From: Inia geoffrensis
Lineage: Eukaryota > Chordata > Mammalia > Artiodactyla > Iniidae
Reading direction: 5' to 3'
Length of the DNA stretch: 64,000 nucleotides
NCBI GenBank assembly: GCA_036417435.1
Contig: CM070904.1
Coordinates: forward strand, 44,957,908-45,021,907
Shown here piece by piece: positions 25,916 through 37,693 of the stretch. Position 1 is the stretch's first letter, and each line of letters begins with the position of its first letter. The notes beneath the pieces were generated by a model. That model made no database searches and had not been told where the DNA came from. It was given only the letters and a program-made list of their open reading frames with translations. Made by a program: the position numbers and the translations under genes.

Positions 25916-27189
25916 GTGGTACAATTGTTCTGGAGGCTGGAAAGCCTATTATTTTTTATCATTATTTTGGTCAAATGTATAGATTCACAAATGATTCTCT
26001 GCACCTGCATGCATTTTTATATTCCTCTATAGAGAAATCATACAAAAATATAATTCAGTATATAGAGTCGATGAAGAAAGGAACAAATACTGGAGGCCTC
26101 ATCTAATTTCTACATTTGATCCTCAAGCTTGGTGTAGATCTTCCTTTCAGTCATGTGAAAAAAGATGCCTTGTCAATTATTTCATTCTCATTATTAAAAA
26201 ATATAAAAAGCACCAGTGCCTAAGCAAAACTTTCTTTAGAACTGAATCTTAAAATTAAATTTCTCATTGTTAATGGGATTATCAAGTGATGAAGTGGGCA
26301 ATATTTTGAAGTAATTGTTGTGATTAATGAAACAGTACTTTTAGTGACTATAGATTAAATCAATTATAAAACTTTTAATCATAATAATATAATGGCATTT
26401 CACTGAAGTACTAAACTAAAATGGATTACCATTATTCAAAACAGAGTTTGGAGATCCTGATAGAAGTATCTTTGCTCTTTTATAAATACTCTTTGCTGAG
26501 CTGGCATTTTGATAAATGCTGGATAGAAAATAAACTAAGCATATGATATTCATATACAATTAACACAAATATTATCTTAGCGGGCATATTTATAGTAGAA
26601 AATATCCCTAGAAAAAAATGCAGAAATGCAGACCAGACGTAGAAATAAAAGATGTGAGCTCTACTCTCTAGAACCTAACTTGTGTAAAAGAAGAGAATTT
26701 GGAACTTTGTATTTCTTAGTAATGTCACATTGATATGACTTAAATAAATTTCCAGAGTAGGTATAATAAAGAGAAAAATCCAATTAAGTTGAATTTTTCT
26801 TCCTTCTTTTTTAGGTATTTCCTCAATTAAAATGAGTGTCAATCAATATATTACTGTGCATAGCATATAGTTACCTATGTGCATAGCATATAGTTACCTA
26901 TATATGTACTTCTCCCCTGATACCACAAATTATAAAATATAAATTATAAAATATAACTGTCTCCAGTAGAATATGAAACCAAATTAGAAATTCGGGGGAA
27001 AAATTAACATTTAATTTTGGAGTACTGCATTGAAAGAAACTAATTTAATGGGAAAAATAGGAATAAAAGGCAACTGTTGTACTAGGTCAAATGACATTTG
27101 GCATGTATTACTATATTTTAAAATGACCCTAATAATTGAATTTCCATGTGTCAGCTTTCTGAAATAACATGGTTTATTCTCACATGATA
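25916..27189. other. Unique AT-rich DNA with two small tandem duplications
   Basis: No gene is seen. A perfect 23-bp tandem duplication lies at 26856-26901 and an AAATTATAAAATAT doublet at about 26927-26955. Confidence 0.45.
26856..26901 (+). repeat. Perfect 2 x 23-bp tandem duplication
   Basis: The unit starts GTGCATAGCATATAGTTACC, with copies at 26856-26878 and 26879-26901 and no mismatch. This suggests a recent local slippage or duplication. Confidence 0.95.
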
Positions 27190-27450
27190 TTAATAAAAGA
27201 ACAGTTCAAACATTTATGTCTACAAAGTCCCACACACTGTGCTGCAGGCTGGTGGTAAAAATAAATATGTATTTTAAATGCCATAGGGCTTAAAGTCTAT
27301 TAGAGAAAGTATACACAAAGACCAGTATTTTTACTTCCAATAAAAACTGTATACTCATTGAAGAATGGGAACATCTATAATTTGCTCTGCCTTGTATCTC
27401 CTTTTCTTATGTGGAAACTTAGTGATAGATAACTACTTAATAAATATATC
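27190..27450 (+). mobile_element. Ancient repeat followed by an L2-like 3' end
   Basis: The left part (27190-27335) contains ACACTGTGCTGCAGGCTGGT and AGGGCTTAAAGTCTATTAGA, resembling an old mammalian repeat. The right part (27345-27450) resembles the L2 3' end (GTATCTCC..ACTTAATAAATAT). Both are strongly diverged. Confidence 0.45.
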
Positions 27451-27490
27451 TTAAATAAATATATTAATAAATATATCTTAAATAAATAAA
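27437..27490 (+). repeat. 2 x 27-bp AT-rich tandem duplication
   Basis: TTAATAAATATATCTTAAAT starts at 27437 and again at 27464. Confidence 0.9.
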
Positions 27491-27840
27491 CAAATGAAGA
27501 TATGGATACAGAGAAAGCACACCGAGAATAAGCACTGAATTAAAAGTAGAGGTTCAAGAATGGCTTTCTTATGTGGATAAAGAGAACACAAGTAAATCCA
27601 GTGAATCATATTCATTCGTTCATTCAAAAGTTAAAATGTCCTACCACCAACTGTAATAGAATAGACAAGTGTTTGTAAAAACTGTCTCACAGTGCAGAGC
27701 ACCATGAATACGGCAAAAGAAAATTCAAAGTATGGCCAAAAGAACTAAGGAACTATAACCCCAAAACTTATAGAAACGCTTATCTATTGTAAGCAAGTAA
27801 GCAGTTGTACCAGAAAGAACTGACTAAAACAATGTTAGTA

Positions 27841-28060
27841 ATAGCCGTACAAAGTGTTTTAAAGACATTTTCTCATTTAATCCTCAGACAAATTCTGTGA
27901 AACTGACTTTATTATTGTCCTCATTTCACAGATAAAGAAATGGATGTTTAGAGCAGTTAAGTGGCTTATTTAAAATCATACCACTAGTAGGCTTCAGAGC
28001 TGGGAATATAACCCAGGTCTGTCTGACTTTGGAACCCACAATGTGCTAGTCCCTACAGAT
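27841..28060 (-). mobile_element. MIR (reverse orientation)
   Basis: The complement of the MIR core is clear: TCATTTAATCCTCAGACAAA, CATTTCACAGATAAAGAAAT, AGCTGGGAATATAACCCAGG. The element is nearly full length and old. Confidence 0.85.
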
Positions 28061-28089
28061 GGTATACCAAGAACAAGAATAACTGCTAC

Positions 28090-28350
28090 ACAGTTGTAGT
28101 AATAATACAGTAATAAGAAAGCTACCATTTACTGAGTTTGGCTATGTGTGAGAGACTGCTAGGCATTTTATCTACGCTATTATTTTAATCCTCACATCAA
28201 GTTATGGCTTAAGCATTATTTTCATGAATTAAACAGCAAGAAAACTGAGCCTTAGAGTCAAATGTGTAACTTGCTTAAGATTATAAAGTTAGTAAATGAC
28301 AGAGCTTAGATTCAAGTTCAGACATTTTGAAGCCCAAATTCTGTTCTGCT
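28090..28350 (-). mobile_element. Second MIR (reverse orientation)
   Basis: CTACCATTTACTGAGTTTGG, TTTTAATCCTCACATCAAGT, GAAAACTGAGCCTTAGAGTC and CAGAGCTTAGATTCAAGTTC follow the reversed MIR order. It lies about 30 bp from the preceding MIR in the same orientation. Confidence 0.82.
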
Positions 28351-28689
28351 GATCTGCCAAAGGAATTAAAGTAATGACTACTGAAATTGGAAGAAATCTG
28401 TCCATAATCAGTGATTTCTGACATTACCCTAGATACACATAACACCTGAGCCAAACGTTGGCTCTAAATACTGTAGTGGATCATTACAGCATTACCATAG
28501 AGCCCCAGACAGCTTGGTGCTTTCTCTAGAAAAAGCTAAATTCTTTAAAATGGTCCCTTTATTTAAAAAAAAAATCAGTACAATTTTTTGTTTCGATATA
28601 ATAGTTTTAATATCTCCATTATCTAAATGAAACTTCTCACTAGGCATATCAAAATATTTAATTGAATCTTTTCTTTGCATATAAATGTT

Positions 28690-28920
28690 GCAATGGCCCC
28701 CTTGCAAGGCCAAATTCCTATAGCCTAGCATCTATGCCTTCCATAATATGGTCCATGTTTAATTATCAGTCAAGGCTTCCATGTCACTATTCCAACATAA
28801 ATGCTTCATTCCAGTCAGACCAGCATCATTTTTCAACACTCTGTTTCCTTTTCTCTCTGTACTTTTGCTCATCCTATTTCATTTTTGGAGAAAATGCTTC
28901 ACTTGAATCACCTTCTTTTA
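28690..28920 (+). mobile_element. L2-like fragment
   Basis: The blocks ATGGTCCATG, ATTCCAGTCAGACCAGCATC and CTCTGTACTTTTGCTCATCC follow the L2 3' region in sense orientation. The overlapping open frame is not a gene. Confidence 0.5.
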
Positions 28921-29067
28921 AAAAAAAATAGCAATTAGACTTACAAATGCATAGTGCTTTTCAGCATCTTGTGACCTATCTGGCAAGCCCATAAAAGGTG
29001 ACAGAACATCCTTTTGTTAACATTAAAGCACCAATTTATAATCACCAATTTCTACTGAGATGCTTTT

Positions 29068-29336
29068 TTTTTAAACCTTGAATTTTATTTTTTACACAGC
29101 AGGTTCTTATTAGTCATCCATTTTATACATATCAGTGTATACATGTCAATCCCAATCTTCCAATTCATCCCACAACCACCCCACCCCGCCACTTTCCCCC
29201 CTTGGTGTCCACACGTTTGTTCTCTACATCTGTGTCTCTATTTCTGCCCTGCAAACCGGTTCATCTGTACCATTTTTCTAGGTTCCACATATATGCGTTA
29301 ATATATGATATTTGTTTTTCTCTGACTTACTTCACT
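29068..29336 (-). mobile_element. 5'-truncated L1 3' UTR
   Basis: Reverse L1 3' UTR: a T run, CCACACGTTTGTTCTCTACA and CTCTGACTTACTTCACT. A perfect 13-bp duplication CTGAGATGCTTTT lies at 29055-29067 and 29337-29349. Confidence 0.93.
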
Positions 29337-29594
29337 CTGAGATGCTTTTAGATAATACTTCTGAGAGTAGTTTTAATTATCTGCTTACAATTACTATATA
29401 ATTAGCTATTGTGTAACGCACTTGGAAGACAAAACTATCTCAGATCTTGATATCACTATCAAGAAAGCTGGTCACTGATAATATTATTAGCCTCTTACAA
29501 ACGTGGTTACAGAACAAATCTTCTATACAGAATATCAGGGTAGGTAGTACTAAAACATCCACACTTTATATTACATTTTTTGTTGATCATTAAC

Positions 29595-29830
29595 TGCCTT
29601 GCTTTACAGTGTTTGTCAGGATACTGAAAGCATCATGTCTATCCATCACAAGACACGATGATCTTTTGGAGGTCTGTGTTGGGCAGATGGTCAATGTCTG
29701 TAGCCAGCATGCCTGCCAGTGTTACACTGCATTTGCTTCTGCTAGCAATGCATGCATCATCAGCTCATACTCCACATTTCAGAGAGACTGGGAATCGTTC
29801 TCACACTGTCATCATTATTTTCTTCTATTT
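29595..29830 (+). other. Cysteine-rich open frame, possible decayed exon
   Basis: An open frame of about 108 codons (29609-29935) has its left end next to CTTGCTTTACAG, a splice-acceptor-like sequence. It begins with GTG, not ATG. Translated residues include LLEVCVGQMVNV, then HACQCYTAFASASNAC and RDWESFSHC. The CxC pair, the AxxA..AC stretch and the W..C end recall the C8 domain found after VWD domains in mucin/VWF/otogelin-type proteins. I see no partner exon, no clear donor and no other domain in the window. Chance is the simplest alternative. Confidence 0.15.
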
Positions 29831-30159
29831 TCTGACAAGAAAGACAGCCATGGATTTCTAAAATATGTATTTGTTCAGTTAAGTATCAACTTGGCAACAC
29901 CCTTGACTTTGGATATATTTTTTTATAACTCATAATGCATTTCTTTGTCATATTTTCAGACAGTGGGGGAAAATTTCCTGGTACTATCATATATTATAAG
30001 AACCGTAGACTTATTTTTTTCAAGTTTTCCTGGAGGACTTCCAGTTATATTTTTGTCCAATTGACCACTCTCTGCTACTCTAGACCCTATAGTAAGCTAT
30101 CAACCTTTAATAGGTTTTTCTGGCCTAAGCAATCTTTCAAATTTTTAAACATGTAAACT

Positions 30160-30236
30160 ATATCACTATATATACATATATGCACACACACACACACACC
30201 TATATATATACATACAGGTATATATATAGGTGTGGA

Positions 30237-30270
<34 letters not shown>

Positions 30271-30290
30271 CACACATATGTATGTATGTA
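30160..30290. repeat. CA/TA/TG compound repeat with hairpin symmetry
   Basis: Runs of CA, TA, TG and TA follow one another. The 17-base arm CACACCTATATATATAC (30195-30211) is exactly complementary to 30218-30234 across a 6-base loop. The pairing can extend outward into the CA and TG runs. Confidence 0.92.
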
Positions 30291-31476
30291 TTATGTATTT
30301 GGATGCACAATGCACCCTTCCTTTTGTACTTTAAATTTTAAATATGCCATAGGAAATCAACTGTCTTGCCACTAAATGATGAGCAGCTGTGGAAAATAAA
30401 TGATCAATGTGGAATATTTCAGCCTTCTGTTACATTGTTCTTTGAACCTGAGCCTAGCTCTATGTCAGATTGAATCAGAGTATAATTTTTTTTCTCACTT
30501 TCAACCAGGTAAGTTTGCACCCATATATTTTAGCATAGTCTGTAATTTTTTGGTTCTGTTTTGAAGCAGGAGCTGTTTTTTCCTCTAACTTTCAGGCTAG
30601 TCAAAGTTTTTATTAATATTAGAATGGTCCTTCATGCCTGTGTTAGGATAACCAAATCAAATCTATATAGTGAATGTGAACTTTATATACAGCGATGTTC
30701 CTTGGCCCAGAGTGCAAGTTTCTCAGAGTGCAGAGAATTAAATATAATACAGAGTACATCAGTCAACCAAGAAGTATTAGTGTCCAAGGCTTCCAAACAG
30801 ACATCCAATGGATTATTTTAACAGTACTTTATGTAAATAATTAACTGTTTGATGTAAATGTTCCAAGGCAACCCTATAGAAACATTTTACAATGAAACTG
30901 AAAACTAAGGTGAACTAAGAGTGTATCTATCTGTATATTTTAGTATTCCTGAAATATGGTATGTTTATGTTATTATACATACAATCAAAACATTTGCAAG
31001 TTCCAAAGCATTGTAAAGGTGTTCATGTCATCATGATTAAGAAACACTGTTCAGACCTTTCTAAATGGATCACTAGCCTAAGTTTGGAGGATCTACTGAG
31101 ACATTTCAAAATAATCTATTCCACTAAATCTAAATCTTTAGAATGATACCTTCACTCATACCAAGATACTGAAAATACTGACATTTTATTAGATTTGAAT
31201 GAGAACTCCTTTCTATTTCGCTTATATTCAAGCATTTCTTTCCCATTTAACTTCCCACTAGTCATCTAACTTCTGGCTATGAGATGAGGAGGACAGGGGC
31301 AAATCACTATTTGCCTCCTGGAATGAAGACGCTGAGAAAAAGATAAATGCCTTCATTTCCTGAGATTCTGGACTACAATGGTATGAACTAATTCATTTCT
31401 GGCCTTACAGAATTGAGGGCAAAGTAAAGTGTACTGAGGCCGACAATCAAGACCCTGTGTTAAAACCTAAAAAAAT
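30291..31476. other. Unique DNA
   Basis: No gene or nameable repeat is seen. The short frames at 30561-30821 and 30961-31146 show no motif. Confidence 0.4.
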
Positions 31477-31485
31477 AAGCTTCTG

Positions 31486-31692
31486 GGGCTTCCCTGGTGG
31501 CGCAGTGGTTGAGAGTCCGCCTGCCGATGCAGGGGACGCGGGTTCGTGCCCCGGTCCGGGAAGATCCCACATGCCGCGGAGCAGCTGGGCCCGTGAGCCG
31601 TGGCTGCTGAGCCTGCGCGTCCAGAGCCTGTGCTCCGCAACGGGAGAGGCCACAACAGTGAGAGGCCCGCGTACCGCAAAAAAAAAAAAAAA
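31486..31692 (+). mobile_element. CHR-type SINE, full length
   Basis: This sense-orientation CHR SINE is the cleanest copy for description. The head is GGCTTCCCTGGTGGCGCAGT (the A-box region of the tRNA promoter), a B-box-like GGTTCGTGCC lies at 31541-31550, and the tRNA-unrelated part ends in an A tail. AAGCTTCTG flanks it at 31477-31485 and 31693-31701. Open frames through it on both strands are artefacts. Confidence 0.96.
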
Positions 31693-31701
31693 AAGCTTCT
31701 G

Positions 31702-33934
31702 TCTAGTTCAGTAACAGATTTATCCATGAAGCTAAGGTGATGTTGACAAAGTTTATTTCTCATATGTTTTAGAAGATTTAGTTGCTTAAAATATTTTAGA
31801 ATAAGTTAACAGTCACTATTTTGCATTTCTTTAAAAGGGACATCTAAAAATTGCAAAACTAAATATAAACAGTGCAATTCATTCCCTCCCTGTTTAATTC
31901 AACCCTTTACATTTTATGAAAGACCCTCTTAAGTAAGGGCATGTGATCTTAATTATTTAAGGAATGTGAAAATCTGGTCATTTCATCTATGTGTGGCTGA
32001 ATTTTACATGAGGTCTAAAATAAGCTTCCACCATTCTCAGAAATTTTATTAACATACAAATGGAGTGTGGGGTTTTTAGCTAGGGTTTAAAACCATTGTT
32101 CAGAGCATGATTCATGAAACACTGGGATTAACTGATATGTACTTCAGTGAGATAGTGGCTTAGTTATATTTGACCTTAAAACTTTTCAGGAGCTGCTAAT
32201 CTATTACTGATACTGATTTCAGATTCTTTTAAAACCCCTAATTGCACTATATGCCATAACAATCTATTTTAAATTTGGAGCGCTCAAGTAAAGAGCTTTT
32301 ATGGCTAATTCAATTCTCAAAGATTATTTTTGAGTGTGGCTTTGTTTCATCCCACATTTCTGTATACATAGACTGCCCTAGGCTACTGCTGCCCTACTTC
32401 TGATTCCATTCTAAAGATCACTCCCATCATCTGGGAATATAGTCTGTTTCATAATCCTTCTGTGGAATGAGAAGACATTCCTGCTCCTTTGCATCCTTCT
32501 TCCTGGGTCTCCAAATCCTTCAGGTAACCTATACAGTGTAGATATTGTTGTATAGAAAGAAATTTAGAAAGGTTTCAGATGTGTCTAAATCATTGTCATA
32601 AAAAATTAAGATAAAAGTATTGTAAATTACTTGTCAATACAATTACCCAGTCTCACTTCATCTCAAACAAACAGGTGATTAACTGTTCAAAGTCCCAATC
32701 AATAGCACACAACATTGTAGGTCTGATGCTAGTTTTCAGAATAAAGAATCTGCTTAGAAATTTCAACAATCATGTATACGTTTCACTGATATGATGAGGA
32801 TGGTAGCAGTTGCTTGAAGAGAACTCAGTTTCATTTTTCTTGCTTTTCAAGTGCCATGTTTACTTCAAGTTCTTTTACAAAAAGTACAGATAATTCTTAG
32901 AATAATAATCCTAAAAAGAAAGTAGACAGGAAGGAGAGCAGAACATGAAGGAGGAAAGAAAGTTTAATAACAAGTTCTAAGAATCTAATACATGCCTTTT
33001 AGTTTTGGAGTAATGTTTTGTGTTATAGAGCTGAATTTTATTTTTCTGAAAACACAGGTTTAGGAGTACAGGCGTAATAAGTTAATACAGATATTCTAGT
33101 GAAAAAAATTCATAGAGTTGAATATATTCTAGGTTATCATCACATTGAAATAGTGGGGAATGTATAAGAGCATAACTTGAAACAGAAATGAATAAATTTC
33201 AGTTCCTATGGTTTTATTAATACTGACCCAACAGGCTTATTAGGATGGGACTCATAGGAGTGTTCTTTCAGGTCAGCATATTTGAGTGGTTCTAGTAAGA
33301 ATGAAATGCAAGTGATTAGAGTAACACGAAACCTGTGAAAAATGGAAACAATTATTTCTCATCTTTATTTTGGGCAAAACCTTGATTAAACGGAGATTCT
33401 TTTTGGCCATTGGTGGTGTTGTTGACCATTAAAAATATCTGAAAAGTAGCAGTGAGTCAAGCAAGCTAGGTCCATATTCATTATCACAACTAGAGAATCT
33501 TCTATGAAACTGATCAATAAAGTAACAAAACATGGTACAAAAAAAATCTATGTTTTTTTCATATATATCAAAAGTAAAGTTCTTATTAATAAATGAATGC
33601 TCAAAATAAATTTAGTCATTCGATTCTATTCATTTCAAATAGTTTATTGAAAAATGGTTTATTCCATGTTAAATGTCATTTACTATACCATCATATCATC
33701 TTCTCCCTTCCTTTCTCTTTTGTCATTTTATATATAACATAAAAAAATATATTTATTCTTCCCCAGGGCCCTTACCAGTTAAATTCTATGTATTTCCATG
33801 AGATTTATGTTTGTATTAAACAAGGTATTTGATCAAAGATACTGACTTTCTCTTAAGTATATATAGCAAGATAGATAAAGCTAGATTGAAGCAAGCACTA
33901 TTACAACAAATTTCTCTGCATGGGATACAGTACA
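31702..33934. other. Unique AT-rich DNA
   Basis: No gene or confident repeat is seen. The 32340-32520 stretch is less AT-rich and without coding signal. Confidence 0.45.
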
Positions 33935-34135
33935 ATACAGAGTCTTAAGGTCAGACTGATCTAACTCAGACTTCCATTTACTAGCTTCCTGGTCATGAAT
34001 GAGTTACTAATCTCTCAAAGACTTAGTTTCCTCAATGCAAACACGCTATAGTAATACCTATCATTCAAGCGATTCAGAGTATTAAGTGGGAAAAATATGC
34101 ACTAGCCCTGAAACATAATAAGTTATGTTGACCTA
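33935..34135 (+). mobile_element. MIR
   Basis: GACTTAGTTTCCTCAATGCA and AGTAATACCTATCATTCAAG follow the sense MIR core order. Confidence 0.72.
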
Positions 34136-34164
34136 TCTCCAGCAAAATATGTTAACTAGTTAAG

Positions 34165-34425
34165 TAGGTGGCTGTGTGCACAGTGGAAAGAATACAGGCT
34201 TTTCATACAAGCATACTTGGGTTTGAATCTTGGCTCCGTTAGTTATCAGAGTTGTGTTACCATGAATAATTTATGTAACATTTTTCAGTCATCCATTTGC
34301 TCATTAGAAAAATTGGGAAAATAAAATCATTATCAGAGGATTACTGTAAGATTTACACGAGACAACTTCTATAAAGCTATAGCACACAAAAAACGTTCAG
34401 TAAGTGTAAGGTTCCCTTCCCCTCT
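34165..34425 (+). mobile_element. MIR (MIRb-like)
   Basis: It begins like the MIR tRNA-related head (CACAGTGGAAAGAATACAGG), continues with GGGTTTGAATCTTGGCTCCG and ends with CACACAAAAAACGTTCAGTA. It follows the previous MIR in the same orientation. Confidence 0.82.
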
Positions 34426-34469
34426 CCTTCTATAGAGTATAAACTCTGGCCCATAGCACACACCTGCAA

Positions 34470-34680
34470 ATTATTCATTCATTCAAGAAATATTATAGCA
34501 CATCTAGTATGTACAAGATACACAGACGTATATACAATATCTCTGGATATAGTAGTGCAAAAGAGAGACAATTTCTCTACTCTTATGAAACATTCTACAA
34601 GTCAATACAACCATGTCAACAAATAAATGAACAAAGTAATTCCAAACAGTAATAAAGGCCATAAAGAAAATGAGGGTGAT
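34470..34680 (+). repeat. Ancient interspersed repeat, class uncertain
   Basis: ATTCATTCATTCAAGAAATA, then ATCTAGTATGTACAAGATAC and a terminal AATAAAGGCCATAAAGAAAA, follow the order of a common old mammalian repeat that may be an L1 3' end. Confidence 0.5.
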
Positions 34681-34810
34681 GTGATAAAAAAAAAAAAATT
34701 TATGTGAAAAGGAAATGCAATTACTAAATTGGGTGGTCAGGAATGTGAGGCATATGGTTTCATCCAGAAACCACTGGATGAAAGGATAAAATGAATTTAA
34801 AAGAATTTTA

Positions 34811-35083
34811 GGGACTTGCCCGGTGGTCCAGTGGGTAAGACTCCGTGCTCACAATGCAGGGGGCCCAGGTTCGATCCCTGGTCGGGGAACTAGATCTCAC
34901 ATGCGTTCTGCAACTAAGAGTTCACGTGCCACAACTAAGAGTTCACGTGCCGCAACTAAGAGTCCGCATGCTGCAACTAAAAGATCCTTCATGCTGCAAC
35001 TAAATATGCCGCAACTAAACATACCACAGCGAAGATCCCACGTGCCGCAACTAAGACCTGGTGCAGCCAAAATAAATAAATAT
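34811..35083 (+). mobile_element. CHR-2-like SINE with expanded internal repeats
   Basis: The tRNA-like head GGGACTTGCCCGGTGGTCCA and B-box-like GGTTCGATCCCTGG mark a cetartiodactyl tRNA-Glu SINE related to, but distinct from, the 210-bp CHR form. Its body (about 34900-35060) is an array of about eight GCAACTAAGAG-type units with a period near 21 bp. The tail is AAATAAATAAAT. The 88-codon frame across it is produced by the array. I could not define a clean duplication. Confidence 0.88.
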
Positions 35084-35369
35084 TTTTAGAAAAACAAAAA
35101 ACAATCACTTATTTTAAAAAAAGAAATAAAATAATTTTAATTGTGACAATTATATGAGAAAAAAAAACAACCTAAATAATCAGCAGTAGAGAATACATTG
35201 AATAAACAATGATTTTCTCATACAAAGGAATATAATATAGCTATTTGAAAAGATGATGCAGGTTTATATTAACATAAATTATCATTAATAAATTGAATAA
35301 AACATTAGGTTACATAACATATAGTTTAATGCAATTTATGTAAAAATATACTTTTCTTTATACGCCACT

Positions 35370-35391
35370 CTGTGTGTGTGTGTGTGTGTGT
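35370..35391 (+). repeat. (TG)n microsatellite
   Basis: About 11 TG units follow CACTC. Confidence 0.95.
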
Positions 35392-37693
35392 GCATGACCA
35401 CATGCAAGCATGTATGTGTGTATGAAATCGTAGCTATCTAGTTCTACATCTGGAAGAATATTCAATAATACAACACATTCGTCATGGGTATCTTCAGGCA
35501 ATGGCATTTTTGATTGAATTTTTGTTTTAAAACTTATGTCCTATGATGTGATTTTGCTTAAAATAAGATTATATGTAACCAAAATGGAATACTGTCCCTG
35601 AATTTGAAAATAAACAAAAGACCCTAATAATAAGCATTTTGGCTTATTTCTCAAATTAAATCATGATTTTACAATATTTCACAGAATTACATCTCTTATG
35701 ACAGCTTTCCATTATTTTAAGGCATATTTCAGTGATAATGTATTTCAATTAGGATATCGTTATACAAGCACAAAAAATGTCTTTTCATTATACATTTTAA
35801 ACCCTCTTAGCTATGCAGGTTTTCCCTCTTAAGGGATATTTAAGTATTAACAATTTACTGAAATTTTTACTTTTCTTGAATTTTACAAATCTGTAATTTC
35901 AGCTTCAATTTCTAAGAAGTTAGGCTTATTTTAATGCTCTTATAAATCACTGAGTCTCAGATAAGGAAACAGAAGAAAAAATATACTACAGACACCAAGA
36001 GAATACTACTTAGTCCTCATAGTTCAAATTAGGCTTTGGCAATATGGACTAAGGGTGTCCCTAGCCTATGACAAAATCAAGAAATAATGAAGTCACAGAA
36101 AACCTAAAGTGAAACTAAAAATTCAATGAAGTAAATGTAACATCTGTTTCAACTTTGGGAACAGATCAATGTAGGGTGTAAATATCTCCAATGTTTGTTC
36201 TTTATATTTCATATAAACTTGGGAAGGAGGGGGTGACACCTCTTAAGAAGAAAACCAGAAAATGGCAAGGTTCTTAAAAGAAACTTATAATAACTGCTTA
36301 CCCATTTCACCCCCTTGAAACAGGTATGGAATTGAGTAATAATATATGAAAATTAGTGTGAAAACAGGATTTATGTTGATACATTTGCAGGTGTCAGACT
36401 TGCTTGAATAGACTTGCTTGAATAGATGCAATATGAAACTTCAGCTGCTTTTGAACATTTACAGCTGTTGCCTGTGCATGAGGATATATATGTGCGCGCG
36501 TGTGTGTGTGTATTATACACTGCTAATGCAGTTGATCCAACAAATTCAGTTGGCTTTCATCTGACTTCCTCTGACTTCCAGTGTCAAAAATTGATTATTA
36601 TCAGAGACAAGAGAAACAATGGAATATAAAGCTTGGCTGTTCAAAACATTACACTAAATATGTCAAGAGAAAAAAATCTAAGCTCAGCAAAAGAGTGCTA
36701 CAATGTAATGATTCGTTAAAAGCATAAACAAGACTGCTGTGATAAGAATTTTTAAATTTCTTTTTTCATGCAGAGAATTTGGTTTTGAACCAGAATATAA
36801 ATAGAACAAGATCTTCACTGGGTTTTCTGAAAACTACTACACCTCACACCAGGCTGTCTTGAAATATGAAAAGGACCATTACTGTATTTCAAAATTTCCT
36901 TTCTGTTGTGCAAAATTAAGAATCCGCAATAACCTACCGCTAATCAGCAAACACCAGGCAACTTTACCACAACAGGCAACTATTTGGAAATTGTAAAACT
37001 ATCAGCTCTGGCTAAAGGAGATAAATGCCTACAGTTCTTATCCAGCCCCAGATTATGACTTTTAATTCCAGGGCAGAATGACCTCTTCATCTGAAAGAAC
37101 TTTTATAGCTTAAAGCCCTGCTGATGTCATTTTCTTAAATTAATCAGATTTCCATGCTCGGGTTCCACAGCAGGAAAGAGATTTCATACAAATCAGCTCT
37201 TTTCCCACCTGCAGTTTCTCTTTGGTTCCAAACAGTCTTATGCAATGATTTATTTTACATAAAGGATTATTCCTGATAAATGCAAAGGTAACTTTCCGAA
37301 GCAAAACCACACAGTCATGCTGGTCTTTAGCTCCCATTAACCAATAGAGGGGAGTTGAGTACTTTCTCTCAACTACGTCACTGTCATAATCAAGCACTAT
37401 ATTTTTTCAAGACCATGTGTATGTATTGTGCTCACCACAGCTAGAAGAGTAGCCAAGAACAGTTATTTCTTGTACTCTTGTGTAATTTATTAAAAGTACA
37501 CTTCTATCATGGACAACGTATTTCCAAAAGAATTTTATTCATTCTAACTTCCCAGAATTTTCCTAAAAAATTAGAGAAAAAATAAAAACGGTAGTAATAA
37601 AGGGAGTAATCGAAGAGAAAAAAATCCATGCAGATAGAGATTATAAACCCCGAATCCCCCAAAGGTATGCCTTTCCAAGCATAAAATAGGCTC
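35392..37693. other. Unique DNA including a repeat-free candidate regulatory block
   Basis: No gene is seen. A 14-bp tandem doublet (AGACTTGCTTGAAT) lies at about 36396-36424 and a short GCGCGTGTGTGT run at 36493-36511. The part at 36750-37400 is free of repeats and contains several transcription-factor-like words (TGATGTCAT 37122, TTATGCAAT 37238, CCAAT 37341, TACGTCA 37374). Function is inferred, not shown. Confidence 0.35.

Noticed and set aside
28662..28931. 89-codon frame as an exon
   Set aside because: The sequence follows an L2-like 3' region and the peptide has no recognisable motif.
31486..31600. tRNA gene (A- and B-box-like sequences)
   Set aside because: It is the tRNA-derived head of a CHR SINE. 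It cannot form a complete cloverleaf by eye and has an A tail and target-site duplication.
34811..35083. CRISPR-like array of regularly spaced short repeats
   Set aside because: Units are contiguous and variable with no unique spacers, and they lie inside a eukaryotic SINE.
34823..35089. 88-codon frame with repeated ATKSSRA-type units
   Set aside because: The peptide repeat is only the translation of the tandem array inside a SINE.
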